A stretch of 64,000 bases of DNA, taken from positions 16,305 through 80,304 of the forward strand of contig NZ_JAUYEY010000052.1 of assembly GCF_030689685.1 (NCBI RefSeq), written 5' to 3'. Positions 11,091 to 22,090 of the stretch are shown in pieces; positions within the stretch are counted from its first letter, which is position 1, and each line of letters begins with the position of its first letter. The notes beneath the pieces were generated by a model. The model made no database searches. It had not been told where the DNA came from and saw only the letters and a program-made list of their open reading frames with translations. The position numbers were made by a program, and so were the translations under genes. Origin of the DNA: Polaromonas sp. (GTDB lineage Bacteria > Pseudomonadota > Gammaproteobacteria > Burkholderiales > Burkholderiaceae_C).

Positions 11091-11537
11091 ATGAAAATCG
11101 ACGTCAGGATTCTCGACGACAGGCTGCGGGACAACTTGCCCGCCTATGCAACACCGGGAAGTGCCGGGCTCGACCTGCGCGCGTGCCTGGACGCACCCCT
11201 GACCCTGCAGCCCAACGCCTGGCAACTGGTCCCGACAGGCATTGCCATCTATCTTCAGGACCCCGGCTATGCCGCCCTGATCCTGCCGCGCTCTGGCCTG
11301 GGGCACAAACACGGCATCGTGCTGGGCAACCTGGTCGGGCTGATTGACAGCGATTACCAGGGGCAGCTGATGGTGAGCGCCTGGAACCGCAGCGATGTTG
11401 CCTTCACCATCGAACCGATGGAACGTATCGCGCAACTGGTGATTGTTCCGGTGATGCAAGCCGAGTTTAATGTGGTGGAAGCTTTTGCTGCCAGTGAGCG
11501 CGGCGAAGGCGGCTACGGCTCCACCGGCAAGGCCTGA
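11091..11537 (+). CDS. dut: Deoxyuridine 5'-triphosphate nucleotidohydrolase (dUTPase)
   Basis: Hydrolyses dUTP to dUMP, keeping uracil out of DNA. 148 residues with all five trimeric dUTPase motifs in order: [46 protein letters not shown] and [10 protein letters not shown] at the C-terminus. The ATG at 11091 follows GGAAGTGAC and lies just after the upstream frameshifted gene, consistent with an operon with coaBC. Confidence 0.97.
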   Translation: MKIDVRILDDRLRDNLPAYATPGSAGLDLRACLDAPLTLQPNAWQLVPTGIAIYLQDPGYAALILPRSGLGHKHGIVLGNLVGLIDSDYQGQLMVSAWNRSDVAFTIEPMERIAQLVIVPVMQAEFNVVEAFAASERGEGGYGSTGKA

Positions 11538-11727
11538 GCGGCAGCCAGCGTCGGCGTTTTCCTACATCGTTGAAGAGCGGCTTCCCACGCCCGGACAGCT
11601 TGGGTCCCCACCGCTACGCTTGGGCAACGGGCCTGTAATAAGACATGTCCTGAGCAAAGGGGGTGCTGTCCGTAGACAGACTTCCTTCAGCGGCTCTGGC
11701 AGTTTTTAATTTACAGGAGATTTTCTC

Positions 11728-12231
11728 ATGAACACATCCCGTTTCTTCACGATCACTTCCGCTGTGGTGCTGGTCGCCGGTTTGGCCGCTTGCGCTGCGC
11801 CTATGAGCCAGCAGCCCGTCGCGACTTATCCCCAGCAGACGCAGACTTACCCGACCCAGGCGCCGCAGGGCAACTATGTCGAGTATGGCCGTGTCAACAA
11901 CGTTGAGGTCCTCCGTACCCAAGAACAGGCCAGGACCGGCGGTTTGGGCGCAGTGATCGGTGGCGTGGCCGGTGCGGTCGTGGGCCGCCAGATCGGCGGC
12001 GGCAGCGGACGGGATATTGCCACGGTGGCCGGTGCCGTCGGTGGTGCGGTTGCCGGTAATGCTATCGAGAAAAACCGCAACGCTGCCAACGCCCCGGTCA
12101 ATCAAACTTACCGCGTTTCGGTGCAGATGGACAATGGCACCATGCGTGCCTATGACGTTCCTTCATACGGCGAATTGCGGATCGGCGATCGCGTGAAGGT
12201 CGAGAACAACCAGCTTTTTCGCATCATGTAA
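11728..12231 (+). CDS. Glycine-zipper (2TM, SlyB-like) outer membrane lipoprotein
   Basis: 167 residues. A lipoprotein signal peptide ends in the lipobox LAAC (Cys about residue 22), followed by a Pro/Gln/Thr-rich linker (QQPVATYPQQTQTYPTQAP). The glycine-zipper 2TM region follows at about 72-115 (GGLGAVIGGVAGAVVGRQIG, then AGAVGGAVAGNAIEK) and a C-terminal beta region last (YRVSVQMDNGTMRAYDV). This is the architecture of SlyB/17-kDa surface antigen proteins. A good AGGAGA site precedes the ATG. It is followed by a strong intrinsic terminator at 12248 and is probably monocistronic. Confidence 0.93.
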   Translation: MNTSRFFTITSAVVLVAGLAACAAPMSQQPVATYPQQTQTYPTQAPQGNYVEYGRVNNVEVLRTQEQARTGGLGAVIGGVAGAVVGRQIGGGSGRDIATVAGAVGGAVAGNAIEKNRNAANAPVNQTYRVSVQMDNGTMRAYDVPSYGELRIGDRVKVENNQLFRIM

Positions 12232-12247
12232 TGTCGGGGCGTACATG

Positions 12248-12283
12248 AAAAAACCGGCAGCCGCGAGGCCTGCCGGTTTTTTT
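12248..12283. terminator. Bidirectional intrinsic terminator
   Basis: AAAAAACCGGCAG (12248-12260) and CTGCCGGTTTTTT (12270-12282) form a perfect 13-bp arm pair with A and T tracts on either side. It can end transcription of the lipoprotein gene (plus) and of the convergent SlyD-like gene (minus). Confidence 0.9.
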
Positions 12284-12297
12284 AGGCCTGACGTTTT

Positions 12298-12831
12298 TCA
12301 GTGCAAGGTGTTGCCGCCCGGACCAGCGGACGCCATCGACTCCAACTTGAAGAAGCCGGTCCCCATCGAGCCCTGTCCGATTTCCTCCTCGGTGGCTTCA
12401 CGCACGGATTCGACCTTCAGACTCAGGCGGATCGCAATGCCGGCCAGTGGGTGGTTGCCGTCGAGCACCACATGTTCGGGATAAATCTCGGTGACCGTGT
12501 AGATCAGCTCGGGTTTGATGTCGGGGCTGCAGCCGACAGGCAGGGCGGCACCGTCAAATGTCATGCCTTCTTCCAGTTCTGCGGGAAACAGCTTGCGCGG
12601 CTCCAGGAAAACGCGGTTTTCGTCGTAGTCGCCAAAAGCGTCCTCGGGCTCCAGGTGCAGATCCAGCGCGTCTCCTGCGTCATGGCCCTGCAGGCGCTCT
12701 TCAACTTTTACCAGCAGGTCGTCGCCACCCAGCAGAAACTCCACCGGCTCATCGAGTTCGTCAAGTACTTCGCCCAATGTATCTTTCAGCGTCCAGGTCA
12801 GGGCAACAACGCATTGCGGGGTGATTTTCAT
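12298..12831 (-). CDS. FKBP-type peptidyl-prolyl isomerase, SlyD-like
   Basis: Proline isomerase/chaperone of 177 residues with the SlyD layout: FKBP half (MKITPQCVVALTWTLKDTLG), inserted flap domain (EPEDAFGDYDENRVFLEPRK...VLDGNHPLAG), then the FKBP C-terminal strand (LSLKVESVREATEEEI). DGNHPLAG is the conserved return from the flap. Unlike E. coli SlyD it lacks a His/Cys-rich metal-binding tail and ends in a short Gly/Ser segment. It faces the cupin gene, with 14 bp between the two start codons. Confidence 0.9.
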   Translation of the reverse strand: MKITPQCVVALTWTLKDTLGEVLDELDEPVEFLLGGDDLLVKVEERLQGHDAGDALDLHLEPEDAFGDYDENRVFLEPRKLFPAELEEGMTFDGAALPVGCSPDIKPELIYTVTEIYPEHVVLDGNHPLAGIAIRLSLKVESVREATEEEIGQGSMGTGFFKLESMASAGPGGNTLH

Positions 12832-12845
12832 CCGACAATTGTCCC

Positions 12846-14030
12846 ATGGATGTCACTTTAGCCCTTCCCCTGCTCGGCGGTCTCACGCCGCAGCAATTCA
12901 TGCGCCGCCACTGGCAAAAAAAGCCGTTACTGGTGCGTCAGGCCATCCCCGGATTCAGGCCGTTGCTCGACCGCGCATCGCTTTTCCGACTGGCCGGACA
13001 GGCGCAGGTAGAGTCGCGTTTGGTGCAGCAGCAGACCAAAGGCTGGCGCATGAAACAGGGACCGTTCGGGCCGCGCGGCCTGCCAGCCCTGTCGGCACCC
13101 GCCTGGACGCTGTTGGTTCAGGGTGTGGACCTGCATGATGCGCGCGCACATGCATTGCTGCAAAACTTCCGTTTTATCCCCGATGCCCGGCTCGATGACT
13201 TGATGATCTCCTTTGCCACGCCAGGCGGGGGCGTGGGTCCGCACTTCGATAGCTACGACGTTTTTTTGCTGCAGGCCAGTGGTCGGCGCCGCTGGAAGAT
13301 CGGCAAGCAGAAAGACCTGAGCCTGCAGGAAGGGGCGCCTCTGAAAATCCTGCAGAACTTCGAACCGGAACAGGAGTTCGTGCTGGAGGCCGGTGACATG
13401 CTGTACCTGCCGCCGCGCTACGCGCACGATGGTCTGGCCGAACCCTGTGTCGGCGCAGATGGCAAGGCGCAGGACTGCATGACCTACTCCATTGGGTTTC
13501 GCGCGCCAGGCCGCAGCGAACTGGCGGGCGAACTTCTGCAACGGCTGGCTGATTTTGACGGCGATGCTCATACCGGCGCTGCCCCGCATCTGTACACGGA
13601 CCGCGCCCAGGCGGCAACCGCCACACCGGCGGCCTTGCCGTCCGGCCTGCTTGAATTTGCGCAGCAGGCTTTGCACCATGCACTGAAAGATCCGCTGGCG
13701 CTGGCCTGTGTGTTGGGCGAGTACCTGACCGAGCCCAAGGCTTCGGTGTGGTTTGACGAGCCGGTCGGCCCTTGGGACACGGGTCATCCAGGCGGGCTCA
13801 GCCTGGATCCGCGCAGCCGCATGATGTACGACACCCACCATGTGTTCCTCAACGGTGAGAGTTATCAGGCAGGGGGCGCAGATGCCGCGCTGATGCGCCG
13901 CCTCGCGGACCAGCGCAGTCTGTCGGCCGCCGACTTGCGCAAAGCCAGCGAGTCTGCGCTGGCCTTGCTGGCGGACTGGTATGAGGCTGGCTGGCTCAGG
14001 CGCCGGCCTGAGAGCGACCGTTGCATGTAA
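12846..14030 (+). CDS. JmjC-type cupin, ribosomal oxygenase family (YcfD/RoxA-like)
   Basis: Fe(II)/2-oxoglutarate-dependent hydroxylase; E. coli YcfD hydroxylates an arginine of ribosomal protein L16. 394 residues with the N-terminal LTPQQFMRRHWQKKPLLVRQ. The metal triad is His133-x-Asp135 in GPHFDSYDVFLLQ and His194 in LPPRYAHDG, and the 2-oxoglutarate-binding region is WKIGKQKD. The C-terminal ~150 residues match the dimerisation/winged-helix part of the family. Substrate is inferred from the family, not visible here. Divergent from the SlyD-like gene. Confidence 0.9.
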   Translation: MDVTLALPLLGGLTPQQFMRRHWQKKPLLVRQAIPGFRPLLDRASLFRLAGQAQVESRLVQQQTKGWRMKQGPFGPRGLPALSAPAWTLLVQGVDLHDARAHALLQNFRFIPDARLDDLMISFATPGGGVGPHFDSYDVFLLQASGRRRWKIGKQKDLSLQEGAPLKILQNFEPEQEFVLEAGDMLYLPPRYAHDGLAEPCVGADGKAQDCMTYSIGFRAPGRSELAGELLQRLADFDGDAHTGAAPHLYTDRAQAATATPAALPSGLLEFAQQALHHALKDPLALACVLGEYLTEPKASVWFDEPVGPWDTGHPGGLSLDPRSRMMYDTHHVFLNGESYQAGGADAALMRRLADQRSLSAADLRKASESALALLADWYEAGWLRRRPESDRCM

Positions 14031-14059
14031 AAATGTCAACAACAAACGGGGGCCAAGCC

Positions 14060-14563
14060 ATGGGCAGCGATCAATTTCCTGTGCCGCCTTCGCCGCTTTT
14101 ACAAGGGCGCTTCGAAGGCCGTTCCGAGTTCGCTGAATTGGTTCGTCATGCCTTTGTGGTCGCGGCCGAGCAGGGTTGGCGTGAAATCATTGTGTGCGAC
14201 GCTAATTTCGAAGACTGGCCACTCGGCGAGCGTGTTGTGGCGAAGGCGCTCAACGACTGGTCGGCATCGGGCCGCAAGTTGACCATGCTGGCCCAGAACT
14301 ACGATGAGGTCATCCGGCGGCATGCGCGTTTTGTCACCTGGCGGCGCACCTGGTCGCACATCGTTGACTGCCGTGGCCATGCGTCAGGCGAACTGCCCAG
14401 CGTTTTCTGGAGCCCCGGCTGGGCGTTTGAGCGGCTGGACCTGGCCCACAGCACCGGTGTTGCCGGCTCCGAAGCGGGCCGGCGGATTGCATTGAAGGAG
14501 CGCCTGGCCGAGAAACTTCTACGGAGTAGCCCAACTTTTGCGGCGACCACGCTGGGCATTTAA
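14060..14563 (+). CDS. Conserved protein of unknown function
   Basis: 167 residues (MGSDQFPVPPSPLLQGRFEG...). The body (ALNDWSASGRKLTMLAQNYD, RHARFVTWRRTWSHIVDCRG) resembles small betaproteobacterial proteins with a phospholipase D-like fold pattern, but no HKD motif is present, so catalysis is unlikely. I do not assign a function. ATG 14060 follows ACGGGGGCC; ATG 14033 and TTG 14021 are alternative starts without a good ribosome binding site. It follows the cupin gene by about 30 bp and is probably co-transcribed. The IS element begins 33 bp after its stop. Confidence 0.8.
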   Translation: MGSDQFPVPPSPLLQGRFEGRSEFAELVRHAFVVAAEQGWREIIVCDANFEDWPLGERVVAKALNDWSASGRKLTMLAQNYDEVIRRHARFVTWRRTWSHIVDCRGHASGELPSVFWSPGWAFERLDLAHSTGVAGSEAGRRIALKERLAEKLLRSSPTFAATTLGI

Positions 14564-14596
14564 ACGGCTTTTTTTTTGCATCCGGCTTGTTGCTAG

Positions 14597-16068
14597 TATT
14601 ACTGCGTCATAAATTTAATTTTCAACTTACCCACTTGCAATGAGGGCAGTGCCCCAGAGCGCTTGCGAGTGCGGCGCTCAAGTGCAGGCGCAGCGTCGTG
14701 ATCGAGTCCGCTACGTGACGCTGCGTGCGCTGGACTTCCCCGAGGGATGTAATCTTCGGGAACGGCAGGCACTTGGCGTTGGGCGAAGTTTTTTTTACTG
14801 CTGACAGCTGTGCCAGCTCTGAGTCGCTCGGCCATCAGGAACCCGTAGGCCGCGATGCTCAGCGTGGCGTGATGGTGAAACCCGCGCCAGCCCCTTCCCT
14901 CATAGTGGCCCAGCCCGAACTCTTGCTTCAAGTCTTGGTAGTCGCGCTCGATGCGCCAGCGCATCTTGGCAACGAACACCATTTGCTCCAGGGTGGCCCC
15001 ACTTGGCGCGGTGGTCAGGAAGTACTTTGTTGGCTCGGCCTCGCCATCGGGCCACTCGATCAGCAGCCACTCTTCGCCTCGCATCTGCGTGCCTTGATAG
15101 TCCCGATGCGCAGGACGAACCCGCACCCCGGCGAAACGCGAAGACAGCTCGCTATTGCTGCCCTCGCGCCAAGTGACGGTGCGCCAGGCTTGCGCTGGCA
15201 AGGCCATGGCCAGTGCCTTCACTGCCACCGGCTTATTGCCGGGCTCCCGGCGCAGCCGTGTAGGTTTTGCGCCGCGCCCAACCCAGGCTTTGGGCGGCAG
15301 CGGCGCAGTCCCCGGCGCCCACACCGTGGTGGCCGGGGCGGATGCCGACCGCGTAGAGTAGCCCCAACTCCGTGATGCCATCGCGAAAGGCGGTTTCATC
15401 GCCATAACCCGCGTCTGCCAGCACCACGCCCATGGGGACGCCCGCAGCGACTGCCTGGCGCATCTGGGCCTGGGCGATCTCGGGCTTGGTGGCGAACGCT
15501 TGTGTCTCGGGAATCCCGCCTGCCTTGCGCCGCACCGGATCAGCGGCCCAGTCTTTGGGAAGGTAGAGCTGGTAGGCTATTGGGATGCTGCCTTGCGCGC
15601 TTGCCAATGACAGGCTGACGGCCACCTGGCAATTGTCTTGCTTGCCCAGTTGACCGCAATACTGGCGGGCCACGCCCACAGAGTGTTTACCCTTCTTGGG
15701 AAAGCCCGTGTCGTCGATGATCCAGTAGCAGCCGCTATCGAGCCCCAGCGTCGGCATGACCCAATCGCGCACGCCGGCCAGCACGGCCCGGTCCGACCAG
15801 TCGGACTTGGCAACAAAATGATGCAGCGCTTGGTGCCGTGCGCTGGCGTGCAGGGGATCAATGCGCGCGGCCATGGGCTCTACGCTTTTGCGTGACAAGG
15901 GCAGCATCAGGCCAGTGCAATACCCACTGAGTCCCGCGTGTCGGTCAGCATGACCGAGTCCTTGGGACAAATGAGCAATGTACTGACTGAACTCTTTGGA
16001 GATGTCCATCATGCCTCCAGCTAGGATTTCTGATGGCAATAGTATACTGATTCTATGACACAGTAAGA
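14597..16068 (-). mobile_element. IS701-family insertion sequence with frameshifted transposase
   Basis: About 1472 bp. The left end (from 14597) reads TATTACTGCGTCATAAA; the right end read inward from 16068 is TCTTACTGTGTCATAGA, an imperfect terminal inverted repeat. CTAG flanks both sides (14593-14596 and 16069-16072), a 4-bp target duplication as expected for the family (YTAR targets). The right-hand CTAG is the outer CTAG of a family A repeat, so the IS jumped into that repeat's end. Confidence 0.85.
14599..16012 (-). pseudogene. IS701-family DDE transposase, single-base frameshift
   Basis: The N-terminal part starts at ATG 16012 (MMDISKEFSQYIAH, SD GGAGG). It carries the first DDE aspartate in WIIDDTGFPKKGKHSVGVAR and the second in VVLADAGYGDETAFR. 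It reads on to LLYAVGIRP near 15340, then leaves frame. The correct continuation (ATTVWAPGTAPLPPKAWVG ... MRWRIERDYQDLKQEFGLGH with the catalytic Glu region) is in the next frame and ends at 14599. Removing one base from the four-base G/C run at 15335-15338 restores a continuous ~470-residue transposase. It is probably inactive unless the extra base is a sequencing error. Confidence 0.85.
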
Positions 16069-16238
16069 CTAGAAGCCTGGGCGGCAGAAGGAACGTCGGC
16101 TGCAAAGCGGCCGCAGCGGTCCATTTTTCACCGGCTTTTTGCCCCATAGCTACGGCTATGAGGCTGCAAACCCGGCAAAAACTGTCCTCGCCGGGGCCGA
16201 TTTTCGCTCTCGACGCCCCAAGCCCGACAGGCTCCTAG
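16069..16238. repeat. MITE-like repeat family A, full copy (170 bp)
   Basis: Begins CTAGAAGCCTGGGCGGCAG and ends ACAGGCTCCTAG; CTAG at both outer ends. The interior (CTTTTTGCCCCATAGCTACG region) matches the copy at 44780-44948 in inverse orientation over nearly its whole length. The end near 16210-16238 is more diverged. There is no coding capacity. Together with the hairpin at 16277-16306 it accounts for the 334-bp gap between the IS and fadH. Confidence 0.75.
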
Positions 16239-18482
<2,244 letters not shown>

Positions 18483-18583
18483 AGATGCTACCCATTTAGC
18501 AGTTGCTCAAGCACGCACAAGCTCGGCAGTGTGCCCTCGCCGTGACAGCGGGCGACATCAGGTTCGCGAAGTACCCGAACCGG

Positions 18584-21500
18584 CTACCACCGAAATCTGA
18601 ACGGACGGTATTCATCGTTTCCAAGATAAGCATTCTTCAGACTCGTTACCTGCAATTCAAGGATGTCGAACGGTGCGCGCATCTTGTCACGCCAACGCAC
18701 CGCACGATGCCATTGCTTGTGAAAAACCTGAACCAGCTTATGGCGCGAAGCGGCGCGTAAACGCCCCTCCTTATCAAGCTCGATGGCGAAGCCTCTGCCC
18801 AGCATGCCCAGTACCACCCGATCACCGAATGGCGCTCGATACTCTTCGATCAGGTCGAAAACAAGGCTCCCCTGATCCCGCTCTGTACCGTGAATGATTC
18901 CGAAGTAAGGGTCCAGGCCGGCACGTATGACAGCTCGCCAGACTTCACCGTACAGCATGCCGTAGATATAGTTGACCGAGCTGTTAACGGCATCTGTCGC
19001 ATGGCGTGTGTGGCGCCCGGGAAACGACAACGCAGCAGGAATGAGGGCAGCAAACGAAGACCAATACTTTGCCGCAGCACGGCCTTCGTGCCCCATGCCA
19101 GAGGCGCGTGCGGCCAGGGTAGCTGGATCAAGGCCATCAAGCGTATCGGCGATGCCGCGAATATCGTCGGCGCATCCTGTCAGTTTTTTATACATCGCGT
19201 CATCGGTGCGTTTGCGATAGCGGGCGAAATACTTCAATACGGAAGCCTGGTTAGCAACTTTGGCGGCAAGCATGCTCAGCCCCACTTTAAGAATGTCCGG
19301 GTCGTTCCTGCGCAAGACCTGCAACCTCCTCAGATTCGAGCGAGTGCCCTGGACCGGTTGGGCAATCGCCGCAGGTATACCCACCAAGGGGTTAAAGACC
19401 AGCGGAATACCGTTGTCGCACAGACGCATCGTCAGGTCGGCAGAAAGGCCAATCCCCTTACCCTCAAGGTAGGCCATCGTCAGCTCGGAAATCGCCAGGC
19501 GAAAGATCTCGTTCTTGCGCCGTCGCACCACCAGGTCATCGCCATTGACCGTGACGAAACAACCGCTCGTCATCACGTGCAATCTCCCGTCGATGACCAG
19601 GACATCCGGGTCACTTGCCTGATCGGCGTTCTCGCCGTTTGAACCGGGCAATGATGCAAGGGCCAAGGGCGCGGCGTCTGGCTGGCCCGAAGTCTGCCCC
19701 GTCTGAGCTGAAGTGAACTCGACGACAACACGCGACGTACGCTCTATCGGGTAAGCACCCGTCAAGACAGCGACTTCTGCAGCGGTTCGGAATTGACGCG
19801 CAGCAGCATCAGCCATATCAGGCAGAAATTTTTCGCGCGACGCCCACGCTGTGGCAATGCTGGAATCAACTGCAAACCGCTCGCCAACCAGGACATCGAC
19901 AGCGGCATCCAGCTCCTGTAGCTGGGTCAGAATGCCTGGCGCGTTGTCGATCAGAAAATAATTTCGAAAACCTCGAACCCGCGAATTCATGCCCATGATG
20001 GCCTGGTATTGCCCCATCGACGTTGACTTGAGAGAGGCAATTTCTTCAACAATCTTGCTGACAGCCTGGATGGTCCCCGCCATCTTTTGTGGCGGTATGC
20101 AAACGTCCGTCAATCCAATCTCAAAGCCAAGAAACACAATGCCCTCTTCAACAGGGCAGTAGTGAGTCTTGGCCGGTTTGAGGGCCAGCCGCAGGACATC
20201 CTGGAGGAATTCAGTCATCATGCGCAGCGCAGCCTGCGCCTCTGCCTCGGAGTTGCAGAGCACGACATAGTCGTCGGCATACCGTACAAACGTTATCGCT
20301 GCTTGCTCAAACTCCTTGTCCAATTGGTCGAGATAAATATTGGCCAAGAGCGGCGAAATCGAATCGCCTTGAGAGATACCCAACTCGGAAGGAAGAATGT
20401 CCATGAAGTCAATGACATCTGCCAACAGCCATTGCCGGATCAATTGAATCAGGTCGCGATCACCAACCACGTCACCCACCAATCTCAGAAGGATGTCATG
20501 GTCAATGCTGTCGAAGCATTTACGGATGTCCGCCGTCACCGCCCACCGCTTTCCCGCACTGATTGCAGAGCGCGCCATTGCAACGGCGTGATGGGCACCA
20601 CGACCGGGCCGGTAAGCAAAGCTGAACGGGCTGAATCGCGCCTCAAACAGCGGCTCGATGAGCTGCAGGCAAGCGGCCTGCACCACGCGGTCACGAACGC
20701 AAGCGATTTTTATGACCCGAAAGTCGCCGTCAGGCTTGGGCAGGCGTGCGGTTCGCAAGGGGCGGCTGCGGTAGCGTCCTTGATCCAGCTCCAGCGCCAG
20801 TTGCTGGAGTTCGACATCCAGCGTAACCCCGAACTGCTCAATGGTGATCTGGTCACAACCCTGAGAGTGACGTTTGTGTGCCTTGACTCGAAACCAGCCG
20901 GCGTAGAGCGTTTCCTTCATGCATAGCTTGCGGTACAGGTCGGTATTTTTCGGAGCCTGTGACTCGTTAGCCGCGAGGGCAGACGAGAACTGTTTTACCG
21001 GCGTCAAACGCAGTTGCTTTAGCGCCTGCCGACGAAAGCCCTGAGCCAAAGAGTCATTGGTTTCACGGGGCCGCACAAGCGCTGTGACGGCTTTATGACT
21101 GGCGCCGGAGCGCACCCAGACTTGCCCGGGTTTCAAGTCCCGAATGCGCTTGCGCTCAGTTTCGTCAAGCCACGCCGTCTTGGTATCGTCCGGCAAGTCA
21201 CCGATGGGGCCGGCTACCCAGCAATCGGCGTCGGCTGCAAGCCAGCTTCGCGCAGCGGCAGGCAGCGGCTGCGCGGCGGAAAATGCGAACAGCCCGACCT
21301 GTTTCGCATCCACCTCACCAGTCGCCAGCGACAGGGGGCAGGCCGTCGGGAAACCATACAGAAGAATGGGCGAATGCCGCATCGCTTCGCCCTGTGGTTT
21401 GTCACTGTTAGCGGAAAGCAGCGCATCTATAAGCATCGCATCAACCATCCACGAGACGATTTGATGCTCCAGCCGCTCAAAATGAGAACCAGGCAACTCA

Positions 21501-22090
21501 ATCCAGACGGTTGCACCGTGCGTCAGCGCGTGGCTCAAGTCGCTGCAATTGTTGCCTTCTGACAGCGCCCAGACGGCCGGGAAACGCAAGGCCCACTCCA
21601 GTAATTCGACAAGGCGATCAATTTCTTCGGCCATGGTTTGATTGCGGCGTAGCAGGTGCGATGTCTCTGGGCGTCTAAGGCTGCGAACCAAAGCTGCCAG
21701 TCCAACACTGCCCTGGTCCGCCAGGCGATACGCCATCTCGACAACGGTGTCGATGGTCGCCCCCGAAACAGGTGCCACCACCAGGTTGACGGAACTTTCA
21801 AGAAAACCGCGCAAGGCGGGTTTCATACCCGTCGAACGCTTGAAGCGAAACAATGCCGTGGGCCGTCGCCGGTTGGCAAGGTCGCACCAAAGCATCGACC
21901 CCTTGTGCAGATTACCCTTGTTTTTTTCCATCAATAACGATGCGAGATTGCCTTGATAGTCCACTATGACCAGCGCCTGATCACGCTGCCTGGCGTGCAG
22001 AATGCGGCGCAATGCGAGGTCGGCCGCGTTCTGCACGCGGCCGAGTATCAGAAGAGGCCGTGGGCGCTCACGGTTGGAATTTTTTCTCAT
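18584..22090 (-). CDS. HerA/VirD4-like domain - reverse transcriptase - Cas1 fusion protein
   Basis: 1168 residues in three parts. (1) About 10-345: a HerA/VirD4-type ATPase pattern without its active site. The Walker A position reads LLILGRVQNAADL (no GxGKT), the strand after it VIVDYQGNLA, and the usual DE Walker B reads ILLYGFP. The tail matches late motifs of the fold (GLFAFSAAQPLP, LKPGQVWVRSG). (2) About 385-690: a group II intron-like reverse transcriptase with catalytic Asp521 (AVTADIRKCFDSID), QGDSISPLLANIYL and YADD at 604-607, then a maturase-like thumb to ~760. (3) About 833-1160: Cas1 with metal ligands Glu1002 (GHEGRAAAKYW), His1067 (GIIHG) and Glu1082 (FDLIEEYRAP). No Cas6 domain is seen. 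RT-Cas1 proteins in type III CRISPR loci acquire spacers, including from RNA; here no array, effector or cas2 adjoins. ATG 22090 has GGCGAG upstream and overlaps the preceding gene by 23 bp; ATG 22126 is the alternative. Confidence 0.92.
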   Translation of the reverse strand: MRKNSNRERPRPLLILGRVQNAADLALRRILHARQRDQALVIVDYQGNLASLLMEKNKGNLHKGSMLWCDLANRRRPTALFRFKRSTGMKPALRGFLESSVNLVVAPVSGATIDTVVEMAYRLADQGSVGLAALVRSLRRPETSHLLRRNQTMAEEIDRLVELLEWALRFPAVWALSEGNNCSDLSHALTHGATVWIELPGSHFERLEHQIVSWMVDAMLIDALLSANSDKPQGEAMRHSPILLYGFPTACPLSLATGEVDAKQVGLFAFSAAQPLPAAARSWLAADADCWVAGPIGDLPDDTKTAWLDETERKRIRDLKPGQVWVRSGASHKAVTALVRPRETNDSLAQGFRRQALKQLRLTPVKQFSSALAANESQAPKNTDLYRKLCMKETLYAGWFRVKAHKRHSQGCDQITIEQFGVTLDVELQQLALELDQGRYRSRPLRTARLPKPDGDFRVIKIACVRDRVVQAACLQLIEPLFEARFSPFSFAYRPGRGAHHAVAMARSAISAGKRWAVTADIRKCFDSIDHDILLRLVGDVVGDRDLIQLIRQWLLADVIDFMDILPSELGISQGDSISPLLANIYLDQLDKEFEQAAITFVRYADDYVVLCNSEAEAQAALRMMTEFLQDVLRLALKPAKTHYCPVEEGIVFLGFEIGLTDVCIPPQKMAGTIQAVSKIVEEIASLKSTSMGQYQAIMGMNSRVRGFRNYFLIDNAPGILTQLQELDAAVDVLVGERFAVDSSIATAWASREKFLPDMADAAARQFRTAAEVAVLTGAYPIERTSRVVVEFTSAQTGQTSGQPDAAPLALASLPGSNGENADQASDPDVLVIDGRLHVMTSGCFVTVNGDDLVVRRRKNEIFRLAISELTMAYLEGKGIGLSADLTMRLCDNGIPLVFNPLVGIPAAIAQPVQGTRSNLRRLQVLRRNDPDILKVGLSMLAAKVANQASVLKYFARYRKRTDDAMYKKLTGCADDIRGIADTLDGLDPATLAARASGMGHEGRAAAKYWSSFAALIPAALSFPGRHTRHATDAVNSSVNYIYGMLYGEVWRAVIRAGLDPYFGIIHGTERDQGSLVFDLIEEYRAPFGDRVVLGMLGRGFAIELDKEGRLRAASRHKLVQVFHKQWHRAVRWRDKMRAPFDILELQVTSLKNAYLGNDEYRPFRFRW

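Noticed and set aside
12927..14045. 372-codon minus-strand frame
   Set aside because: Antisense to the cupin hydroxylase gene, whose iron ligands are intact.
14599..16012. Programmed frameshifting in the transposase
   Set aside because: IS701-family transposases are normally read from one frame, and the break is at a plain four-base homopolymer without a slippery heptamer, so a mutation or error is more likely.
18584..22090. Group II intron encoded protein or diversity-generating retroelement RT
   Set aside because: No intron domain V/VI-like structure or HNH region was seen, and no template/variable repeat pair or DGR-type SQ motif; the RT has QGxxxSP and is fused to Cas1.
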